DNA of 64,000 nucleotides from Manduca sexta (Eukaryota > Arthropoda > Insecta > Lepidoptera > Sphingidae). The stretch lies in NCBI RefSeq assembly GCF_014839805.1, contig NC_051138.1, forward strand, positions 11,344,983-11,408,982. Direction: 5' to 3'. The notes under the pieces are model-generated. The model was not told the origin of the DNA, searched no databases, and saw only the letters and a list, made by a program, of their open reading frames with translations. Position 1 is the first letter of the stretch. The number at the start of each line of letters is the position of its first letter. Positions 12,366 to 24,400 of this stretch are shown here, piece by piece. Made by a program: the position numbers and the translations under genes.

Positions 12366-12424
12366 TTAGGTGGGTAATTGCTTTTTCTTGTCCGAGGGCA
12401 AAAACCACGCTACAGCTACGCCAC
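12366..12424 (-). CDS. Transporter terminal exon 10 (residues 469-487 and stop)
   Basis: Acceptor GTTCACAG. It reads CGVAVAWFLPSDKKKQLPT then TAA, finishing helix 12 with the family-typical FLP ending and a basic tail. It restores frame exactly (total length divisible by three). No canonical AATAAA was found immediately after the stop. Confidence 0.88.
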
Positions 12425-15400
12425 CTGTGAACATAGAATATAGATCTTACTCTACATTTTAGTTAAAAATCAATACAGATAGTATATTAACAAACTATTT
12501 TTGAGTTTAAAGAACTTTCAAATGAAATAAAATAATTTTATTGGAATCCATAAAAGTAATTCGTATTCCAGATAAAGTGGTCACCACAGCAATATAGAGT
12601 GCAAATTGTATTTTTTGAAGCTATCTAATCGAAATTTATAAAACATATAGAAAAAAGTAAACATAATATTTCTACAATATGTTATCTTTAATTTGGTAAA
12701 TATTTTTTTTTTATAATATGGGTAATGCATCATTCATTTCACAATAAAAATGCCACTAACATTTTTCTTACTGTGCATTTCCTCCTAAAGTATCTATCAT
12801 TTTAATTCGCAACCAACACTATTAAATTCAATAAGGTCTATTTTGGTAGTTTACAATTTTTTAAGTCCTTATCTGATTTTTTAAATAAATTGTTCGTAAA
12901 TCTTTGCATATTCCCACTGTAATTCGTGCGCCGATAATGTATGCAATAAATACTCAAGGCTGTCTGCTTGGGGGGTGTAAATCCACTATGATGCAGTTTC
13001 GTTATATATAAATGACGCACTTTCTATTAATAAGTGATTGACAAATGTCTACTGCTTTACTAATTTCAAAATACTCACAGAATACAAATATAGCCCATCC
13101 GAAGAACGTCATCTTGCAATGATTTACTATGGTTGCACCGACGATGTTTACCCCAGTTAGACAGGTTATCCTGGCACACATTAATCCAAGGCTAGTCCCC
13201 AGACCCCTGGAAAAATATTTCTTAAAAACCCTGACAAGACAATGTAACAAAAACCAGTTGCGCAAATGTAAGTTAAAACTGGAAGATGTTAAATTGTAGT
13301 CTGAGCTGTCTGCGAGGTTTCTTACACAGTTCAAAAATATTTATATTAATATCTAGGTAAAATAAAATATGTTCAACAAAAACTCAGTAAATTATGACAT
13401 CGATGCTGTTTTTTTATAAATCCTATTCTTGTGTAACGCACTTTTATGAATACCGAGATAAAAAAAAATGGCTTAAGTACGGCCATCTTCTGGCGCGCCA
13501 AAGCCTTGTTCCGGAATAAAAGTAATTAAAAAAAAATGGGTTCATGGGCAATAAAGCTTTTGGGTCAGTATTTTTTTTATCACTTCAGTGAAAAACTACA
13601 CGTACGTTTCATTGGTGAAAGGCGAAATTTTCTGAAAGATAATAAACGTATAGGTGCTACAATCTATATGCATAAATGTGGTCTTTAAATTATTCGATGG
13701 TAATTAGATTCTCCATAAAGGGTAGCTGGAAGGAATCGGGTTATATGTACTCTTACAGTTACGTTTACTATTTTTTATGATCTAACTGTGAAGTCATAAC
13801 TACTCACTTACAAATTGACTTTTGGATCGAGAATTAATCTCTTTATCATGTTAATGGAGGCACAGATTTTGCATTTATATTTTATAAAGCTTTGATCTTC
13901 TATAAATGTTTTTTTTTTATTGATATTTACGTTTTTCTGCTCACTAATAGCTAGGAGTCTGGAATTTGTGCTATGGCAATAGGCTCGTCTCCTATCGAAA
14001 CGTGCGAACACATTAAGTGCAAACTGAGTGGCCTATTTGTACATCTGCCTAACCTTTCGAGAGTAAAGGCGTAATTTATGTTTCTTAAAACATGGTCAGT
14101 ATTAATCTGAACATAATGGACTAAAGTCACAAGTGATTAAATTTACAAATAAAGTTGATCAAAATCCATTGAAATGGTCCTGCGTAATATTTACTTAAGT
14201 TTTCGCTAACTGATCAGCGAAATGCCGTTAATTAAGGTCTTTACTAGAGTAAATAAATGTCCGCAAAAACATATGCCTTTATTACCATCTTGATTAATGA
14301 TCTGAATTTTAGCTGTAGACTCATGTTCTTTGTTCTTGTCGCTTATATGTTTGTATCGAGAATGGCCCAAATGGCTACAGTGGAAAGGCAATGGCTACAA
14401 TGAAATATTATCACATTATCACGCATTTATCCTCGAAGGATAGGAAGGAAAGAAGAAGCGCAACTAGGGCACCCACTTTTCGCCAAGTGTGTTCCGTCCC
14501 ATGATGTGATAGGGGGCGAGCCTATCGCCATATCGTGCATCAATTCCAGACTCCGGGTTGACACTGAGCGGAAAACCCAAATATCGCTTTGCCTGAACCA
14601 GGATTAGAATCCACGACCTTAGAGCGCTGCCATACCGTGCATGCAGTACAACCACGCCACCGAGACAGTCAATATTAACACAAGATTTTTTAAATACACA
14701 ATTAGATAGTATCTCAATTAGTTAATTAACTGTGTCGCAAATATTAACGGCCAGCTCCGTAAACAGCGACATTTTATATACCGTAATATAAAAAAAAAAT
14801 ATGAAACCAAGTAGTCCATTGAAATGTTACATTTTTTAAGGCCTTACCTTGCGTTTTTTAGAGGACGCAATTTTATTTTTTTGAAGTGTAGGGGGGGTCA
14901 GTGTAAAGCTAAAACCAAGTTTGTGGGGTCGCCACCCTTGTCCCACGGCCGCCATCTTGAAAATAGGGGTTGAAATGGTTTTTACGATGTATCTCTTAAA
15001 CTATTTATCTGACAAAAAAAAATTATAAACATTTTTTGTTGCAAATTAAATTCTCTACAACTTTGGTCCAGTAACTTTTTGTCGTAGAACTATCCTGAAG
15101 ACTGAGGCTGGAAAAAAAGTGGAAAATTATTGATTCCAGTGCAGAGCTTAAAACCTCCAGCACCCCCTGAGCTTCTAAAATTGATCTTTTGCAAATGCAA
15201 AGGAAACTGTGGAGCGATGTGTGGATGTCGAAAAGCAGGGCTGAAATGTTCTGCAGTGTGCTTCCATTGTTTTGGAGAGACTTGCAGCAACGTAATGGAG
15301 CTCTCAGAATTAATAACTGAAAATGACTTTGATGATGAACCGCCGACATTAACGCCTCTTCCTTCTCCAGTTCTCCCACTGGTATTTGCTTCAGAAAGCC

Positions 15401-18400
15401 GATCAGATGCTGAGCCGCAGCCTGGTCCATCGAAAAGACTGAGGACGGAGTAGTTTTAATTTAGAAAATCACCGTGGATTATGACTATTGGGGATACCAC
15501 GTAAAAAAACGCGCCTCTAGACTCTGCCTCGTGGGTGGAGTACAAAAAAGGCAATAATTAATTATTATAATATTGCCAAATTAATAATTAAAAAAATTAT
15601 AATAATAAAATAAAAAAAAAATAACTGATGACACATTATTAGTACACACGTATAATATATGTATAGTTAAGAGTGCTGAAAAATAATACTCACTTCAGAG
15701 TGCTGTAAAACCTTAGCTATTAACTAAATAAAAATATGTTGCTTATAGAAGTTGTTCCTCAAAAAACGATCTACAAAAATGGTCCGACATCATTTTTTCG
15801 AAAAGAATAAAAAAAAGTTATATCGAAAAATATATATTTTTTTCTCGAATTTCTTACCATTTTCGCTTATAACTTTTTTATTTATAGTTCTACGACAAAA
15901 AGTTACTGAACCAAAGTTGTATAGAATTTAATTTGCAACAAAATGTTTATAATTTTTTTGTCAGAGAAATAGTTTAAGAGATACATCGTAAAAACCCTTT
16001 CAACCCCTATTTTCAAGATGGCGGCCGTGGGACAAGGGTGGCGACCCCACAAACTTGGTTTTAGCTTTACACTGACCCCCCTACACTTCAAAAAAATAAA
16101 ATTGTGTCCTCTAAAAAACGCAACCCCAAATGTAACTTTTCAATGGACTAAAGTAAACATTCTGTAGAAGGTAAATAAAAAAAATGTGTGTGTTTGTGTG
16201 TGTGCGTGCGTGCGTGCGTGCGTGCATGTGTGTGTGTGTGTGTGTGTTTTTGCGTACTCTTTACTTTTAGTAATACAATGCTCAATACAAAGGATACGAC
16301 CCATCTTAATATTATTAATGCGACACTATTGTGAATTAACTGTATTATAGTTACAATTGTCTTTGCTATCCAAATCCAAACTCTATTTACGTATTTATGG
16401 GATATAATACAAAGTTAGTTATCAAACATAATATAGCGTAAATATCCATAATTAAAAATAAAACTTACCTGTAGGACGTCGGATACAAATCAACGAAATA
16501 CGACGCCACGTTCCCTACCAAGATACCAGATAATTGTATCATTATGAAAAACATCATGCTAACTATGGGCTGGTATACAAGATCCACTAACACTGCACTC
16601 AAGCCAGATATAACTAAAGTGGTCATTAAAACTATCTTCCTCCGCGTCGCAAGCCTGGAAGAAGCGTAGTTGACGACAGTGAAGAACGTACTAAACGCCA
16701 TTCCTGAATATATGGTGTTGTTTGATATGGTATCGTCGCATGTATCCTGAAATAGATGAAATTTCCCACGAGAATAAGTGAGGAAACTGAGAGCAAACTA
16801 TTTAGACTAGCAAAACAGAGAGCTCTAGGATTTCGCAATATAGGTTTTAATGGAAAATTTGGTTTTGATCAACTATTTTGTTTGCTAATTACATTCCACG
16901 TTCAAGCATCGCCCCAGCTTTTAGTGGAAATTTTAAGGTAAAATTATTTGGATTTTATCTCAAGTGATTTGTAATTATTTTAGAGTATAGATTTGATAAA
17001 AAGGTAATATACATTTTGTTTCGCTTCTAGTGTCTGAAAAAAAACACCATATTAGATTGTAAAATTTTACGATATCTATCAATAAGTTGTATTATAATAT
17101 TATAGAAAACTTCTTATCATTCAGCAATATTTATTCTACGTATAACAAAGGTAGCCACGACATATATAACAAAACAATAAAGAAAGTAGGTAGGTACTAT
17201 TGTAAATGTATAATAGTTTGAAAATTAACATTATCACCATTTTGTATGGCAATGCGCCCTGGAATCCTTTGGTTCGGTCGTATAATTGTATTGTCGGACC
17301 CACGTCACTATTTTAGAATACTTGTTTGTTTTATTGTAATGCCTTCCTTATTTTATGGAAGAATTATTTTATTTGTTTATGTGAGTTGTTTTCAAACAAA
17401 GGCATTAAAATAGTTAGTTATAGATCGGACATGAGGGCAACATTTTTTCTCCAAAACTGATTACTTTTAGTACTCTTTGTTTTCAAAGAATGTAATGGCT
17501 TGGCGGATTAAAATAATATTTTTTTTATAACTATGATAATGATATAAATTTTTATATTCAGAGTATACCATTGAGTATACCCGTATCAAGGATATTTATG
17601 AATACATTTTTATATGAAAATATTAAGGTTAATACAATCACCAGATAAAATTATTCAGAAATCAGAGCGTAAAATGCAACATAATCAAATTAAAAATCCT
17701 AGTTTTATAGATAAAATTGGTTAAATGTATGACTTCTCTGTTCGGACCCTTTATAATTACTTTAATAGATAACCTTCAATGTAACGTACGAAATGTCAGC
17801 CATTTGCTAAACTTACGTTTAAACTGACGTCCGAATTCGTAAGATTGGTGACGACTTTTTCACAGAAACTCGATTGAGTGTCTGATAGTGATGAATAAAA
17901 TGAATTTACCATCGTAGGAAACCACATGAAGAAAACGTTATTTCTGAAACAAATTTATATTATTCAAAACTTATATGGCCTCGGTGGCGTCGATTAATTG
18001 GGGTTCGAATACTGTGCAGTGTTGTCGGATTTGATTCGCGGGTCAATTAATAAGAATCACTTCCTTCAATCAACCCGATTAGGTTGTTCTGCTTAATATC
18101 AGTTCGAAGTCTTGATTTGTACACTGTAAATGGCAATCGGCTTGAGCTCCATTACATTGACCCTCAGTGTCGACAAAGCTGGCGATATTTCGAAAAAAAA
18201 AAAAAAATTCGACGTGATAACTGCACCCCTGCCTATCCTTGAAAGAGGAAAACATAATGCTATGCATGTCTCTTTGTTATATGTAGTCTTAAGTTGATGT
18301 ACATAAAAGTATTTTATTAACAATAGTAATTACCTGATCCGCCCGCGTCAAAATGTTTTTATAAATATTATCCCGGGATATAAACTTACCTATAGAACTC

Positions 18401-21400
18401 AGGAGTGATGTAGTTTCCTATTGGTGAAAAAAAAATCAAATTTATTTAGTAGTACCTCATATTAGTGCGTTTAAACAAACAAACAAACTTCAACTTTCGA
18501 ATATTATTAAAAAGATATAGATAGATCAATCTTTAGTTTCGACACATGTACCTATTTATTATCGGTAACACAGCAAACTAGAAGTTCGTCAATTAATAAA
18601 CTAATGTCGACCTACTAGAGATTAAAATTATAATATTATTCTAAAATCCCTGTTACTCGCTTCTGTGCGAGTTTTTTCAAAACAAATATAGTAGCTTACA
18701 TAAGATTAACGTAGGACTTAGTCTGACTATGAACCAAATTAAATCTATATACATTTAGTGTTTGCATTATATGCTTACAAGTATCTAAATATTTATACAA
18801 ACTTATACATTAATTATATGAGAATAAATATCATTGTTGTTTATATGAAACTATAACATAAGTTAGAATCTACGCATAATATTATTAGACGAGGATGTAT
18901 TATATCCCTCGTCATCCCCGAGAGATCCTTTTGTTCTCTCCTACAGACTCCCTAGTATGTTTATATCACGGCTTTCGTAGCCTCTCATATTGCCTTCGAG
19001 GAATGAATGAACCTTGAATTTACATACATATTTGTTTGTTGAGACTGTTCAGAAGGCTATAGTGTAGTTAAAAATATTTAGAAGAAAAAAATGATATTTT
19101 TGTTTTCATCATTAAAAATGCAAATACTTTACGTTATCTTAACCCACATTCATTACCACTGGATGCGGGCTGCTTACAATAGGTCATTTTGGAAATTTTT
19201 GGGGGAGGCCCATTTTCAGCAATTTACATTCTGCGGCTGATGATGATGACACAAACTGTTGAAAAAAAAAATCATGAATCCCGTAACGATTTCCAAAATA
19301 ATATCTTAGTTATAAATCTATAGAGTAAAAGTTTATGAGTTTGTTTGTTTGTAGGTTTTGTTGGGGTAATCTTTGGAACTACTCAAGCGATTTTAAAATT
19401 CTTTGATTAATAGAAACCTATATTACTCCTGAGTGCTATATAACTTTTTATCCCGTAATACTTTTTGGCGCATGCGGAAGCGCAGGCATCACCAGTTTCA
19501 AATAACATTTCGATTCTTACATTTCGATTGCTCGACTAATAAGAAGAATTTATACTTACGTGCTCGAACACACTGACATCAAGAAAAATAGTTGTATCGT
19601 CCTCAAAACCAAAGGCGGTCGGAATATTGGAACTGTTTGTTCAACAACTGAATTCCAGAAAGTCATATGAGTTCTTATTTGTTTCTTCTCAGCTGCTATT
19701 AGAGATTTCAACTACAAAATAAGTATTTTTTTGTTATTATAAGGTCTCAGTAAAGTGACCTGCATCTGATGATAAGCGAAGTGAGGCCCGATAAAATGTC
19801 GACTGACGAGAAATAACTGCTCCTCGACAGTCGACACAATTATGCAGGCCTGTTGGAACCGGATATACACAGGCTGATCCCGGAACGCGACACACTTACA
19901 TGGGCCTCTATGGCGGGTTTTATCACCTTGTGTACGGTGGTCGCTATTCGGGCGAATATAAAATCCATCCTGCCACCAGCAAGTATAGATAGAAATTATA
20001 ACTTTGAATTTTATAGATCATTTCCTTCAGAATTAATTAATGTGCATCATTTTCTAACCATCAATACTCAGTAATAGGTATAGGACCATGCCCAGCAGTG
20101 GGACTGTCTATACAGGACTAGCATTACTTTTATTCATTTTCTAACCGCTGAATGTGTTACTTTGTTTAAAATTCAAATTATTACTGATAAAAAAGACTCT
20201 TATAACTACTATTATAAGGTTACATATTGCGTTATACAATGATTTATAAATCCATACCACAAGGTCTTCGTCGGTTCCGCTAACACCATAGGCAGTTTTC
20301 ATAACTTGAAACGCTTCGTCAATTCTTCCCTTATTTGCTAGGAACTTGGGACTCTCGTGAAGGAAAAACATCATAAGTGCGCCAAAAGCCAACATTAGCG
20401 CCATAACCAAAGCGAATAATCTCCAAGGACGATAAGTTATTGATAGAAATGGTATGTCTACTTTAAAATCTTGTCTCAAAATTATATAAGCTAGAGCTGG
20501 AAACAAAGAAATGATGGGTTAATTCGAAAAACCACATAAAATCATGGATTATATTAAATTATTCCTAAATGAAATAAAACCTATATATTATCTTCGATAA
20601 TGATATGTGTAAAGTGGTTTTGAAGGAATAAAAGGGATAATATAAGTATTAATACAACATTAATTGCCTGCTAACAGTCTATGAATACACAGAATGAACT
20701 GGCAAATCAAAGGTATGTACCTGGCTTGAAACCTACAGATCATGCTCCACACAAAATCGAACAAGTTATATAATATTTGATATCTGTTTGACGTTAATCT
20801 CGGCAGCAAATGAATAAAATATGTCCTTGGAATGGATTTACATTGTATGATGTATCCAGGGAATATTATAAATTCATGACGTGTGAACTGAACGTACGTA
20901 TACTATGTAAAAATATTTGCATGACAGAAACGAAAAGAATAATAAAACTAGCTCACCGTAACAAATGAAATCCGATGCTAAGTTGAAGCTATTCATTATG
21001 AAAATGTATTTGTTTCGATAGGCACTGCTTGTACACTCCCCGAGGTAGGTGATCGTTATTGTTATAGACGCTGTTGAACTGAAAAATTCAAATCATGGAT
21101 AATTTTTCTCATTTATTCTTCATAGTTTTGTTATTTTTATACCATTTTTCGGGATCATCGTTCTAATATTTTTTTACATTATTATTAATTCTGCACTTAA
21201 TATATAATTATATTTATTCATACAAGAGGACTTAATGGCGCTTTTTTCATATAATCAGCCAAACGAAGGCAAAATATCTTATCAGTTAACGGAATAGATC
21301 ATTGACAATGGGTTTAAGCCGATACAGCCTTGGCAACGTTAATTCAGATTGGTTGCTAGCATAATCTACTTTTTAATAAACACCAAATAAAGATAAATAT

Positions 21401-24400
21401 AATTATCTGGCATTTTTACTTAATAATTATTTGAGAAGCATTGACAATATTAGTACCAGCGGGAGTTTTTAGTCATTTCACAGCAAACTTTTAATACTTA
21501 TAACATGTATTTTATGTTATATTATAGATTGAGATTGACGTTATAGACTTACAAACTACATCCTATTAATTTGAGTATCAGCATGACTTGGAAAGATGGT
21601 GAGAAACTGGTGATAACAGCTATGGTAGATCCGATAGTCGCAGAGACTAGAATCGCTTTTCGTCTTCCGTGGGTGTCTGCGTAGTATCCCCATGGAAGAG
21701 CGGACAGGTACCCTGCACATATCCGAAAATACATACACGGTCATACATTTTAGTTATTTTCTAGTTAGAGGCGCAATAGAGACCTGTCTACCATGAAATA
21801 CATATATAATTACGCGACATTTGCTCAAATTTAAAATGCTTGCCGAATTAAATTGTGATTACCTATTTATTATTGCAAATGATAACATGAAATGATTTAG
21901 CCAAGTACGCAGTATTGTAGAAATTGTTGAATTTTAATTTATAGCTACTGACAAATATTTGCTGCATGGGCAAATTAGATGTCGTAAGTAATACAAATAG
22001 ATATAAGCATTTTAATACGACGTAGACAATGAATGTTACGAAGTTTTACAGCGCATTATGAACGTCAACTGCAAACAATGTCTTTATACTTAAATAGATG
22101 CGGGAAGTTGATGCAAATATCGTCATTTGCAACCTTGTTGAAATGGAACTTTAAGACAATATACATACATACATAGACAGTATGATAAATAATTTTGCTT
22201 TTGCCTAATTTTTTAGTTTGTTATATTATGATTGGTTCGTAACATTGTGGAGTGTCGCTGCGAATTATTAATACGATTTCGAATTCGGCGAAATATTTAG
22301 GTTACTTTAAAACATGATCTGTTCAAATAAATATATAAGAATGATAGATTTATCTTATTTTATCATCTTACTTTATATCTTATTCATGTATTACGAATGT
22401 TCTTGAAACTGTACCTATGTTTATTTAAAGTAAACTCAGATACTGCTAAATGTCTGGATGATTTTTGAGACACAGATTTTCTTATATTCACCCGATGGCA
22501 ACCACTGTATACAAGGTGTTAAAACCCATCACTGTGGCGCACGTAAGCGGTCGTGTTCCGGTATCACCAGTGTATATTCGGTTCCAACAGGCCGCCATAA
22601 TTGTATCAACTGTCGAGGGGTAATCATCTCTTGTTAGTCAACATTCTATTGGATGCCTCTTCACTTAATATCAGGTCCAGTGGGAATACTTTGCCATATG
22701 CGTATATAAAAAAGATACATCCTGTTCCCAATTAATAGAGTACAATATCCAAACCGATATATATTTTAAAATGATGACGTAAATTGTTACAATGATTTAT
22801 ATCGGGAAAGGTATATTACACAGGTGAAGCCGCAAGAACCATCTAGTGACTAAATAAAAGGGGATGTTAATTATATAGTGCGCTGTTACATACGATCTAA
22901 TTAAATAAGACTGCACTGATTTTACGTTAAATGCTTGTAATTAGGACTTATTAGAAGCTACTACACGGTAATTTCCAACTTAATGTTAATGATACAATTG
23001 TCTATTGTTTATTATTCGCAAAGCATATAATTAGATTTCTTTATGTTTTATTCAATTATAATATTTATCATTACTGCAACTGATACAAAAAAACATTTCG
23101 CTATTCGTATTTTTTATTGGATTTGAGAAACAATTTTGAATTAAACGTAAATGAACTTGAATATTCAGAAACTACATAGTCTGCAATGATTTCAAATGAA
23201 TAAATACATACTTCCAAGGAAAAAAATACAAAAACAATTAAATTGCATTTTGTTTCTTACCAGCGAACGGCACTGAAGTTAGCAAGCTAATTTCCAGAAG
23301 ACCTAACTGTAGGTCACAACTCGCCGCGGGGACAGTTACGCAGTATCCTAGGAGATCTAACACAGCTGCTAAGTGGATGAAGCTGCTTACGAAAAGAATG
23401 AAGATGTTGTGCCGACTGTGTCCTAAAACGTAACGTACATGTTATTAGAATTTTGTATGACTAACAATTTTTTCAGCTGTCATTTGTTTTCGTGTACCTT
23501 GGTTTACATCAAAGAGTTCTTAGATTATATAGGACATTGAGAAGATTGTACATTAGATTTTTGTATGACTAACAGGTTTTTTCAGCTGTTTTTTTCTTTT
23601 CGTATGTACCTTGGTTTACATCAAAGAGGTCTAAGATTATGTAGAGCGGTCGTTGGGAAGAAATCATACACAACGTTGCGCTTATGTGATGGTTATATAA
23701 TCTACCGTGAAATATAAAACACCAATGTAGAATTTCATGTTTTTCCATATAATGATTTGCATGTTTTTAATGCCAATATTAGCATATTGTCTGTAAATAT
23801 ATATTATTATTTAACGCTGTGATATCTTCTCATACGGACATTTCAAACAAGAGAGCGACTTATTACGGTAATAACTTGAAAAAAATATTGGCCCTGATAT
23901 CTGGTCTACCACTAACTATATAGTATAATATCTTTGGTTTAGATGATAGACATAAGATAATTGGAGACACACATGAATTAATTAAGTGTACGTACACCTA
24001 ATAATATTAAATTTAATCAAAGTATATAATGTTATAAATGGGAATTATAGTGTTTGTGTTTATTATAGTGTGTCTGGAAGTGTATAGTATCTAAGATATA
24101 GACTATTTCTAGTGCAGATGTTAGTTAAAGTATAGTAACTATATACGCTACAAGTATTGATCATAAATACTTGAAGGATATGTTATACATATCTGACTCA
24201 ACAAGGTCGCAGTTTTAGTTATTTAAACTTATTGTTGTCGATCATTTCAGTTCTACCGTCAATTGTTATAATTGTCAGAGTAAAGTATTCTAAGATGATT
24301 TATTTATTCATATTTATTGTATATTCGTGTTAAAACACTAAGATTTATTTATTTATGAAAGCAATCACTGACACAGCTGAACGTATTTGGATGAAATTTG

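Noticed and set aside
12838..13020. Minus-strand frame as the terminal exon of the transporter
   Set aside because: Phase and acceptor do not fit and it lacks a final helix; 12424-12366 fits in phase and ends in the expected FLP motif.
16465..16701. Separate small membrane protein starting MAFSTFF
   Set aside because: It is the middle of transporter exon 8; codons upstream are in frame and conserved.
20141..20506. 121-residue stand-alone protein
   Set aside because: It is transporter exon 5 read through into intron sequence; the AG acceptor and GT donor define the true limits.
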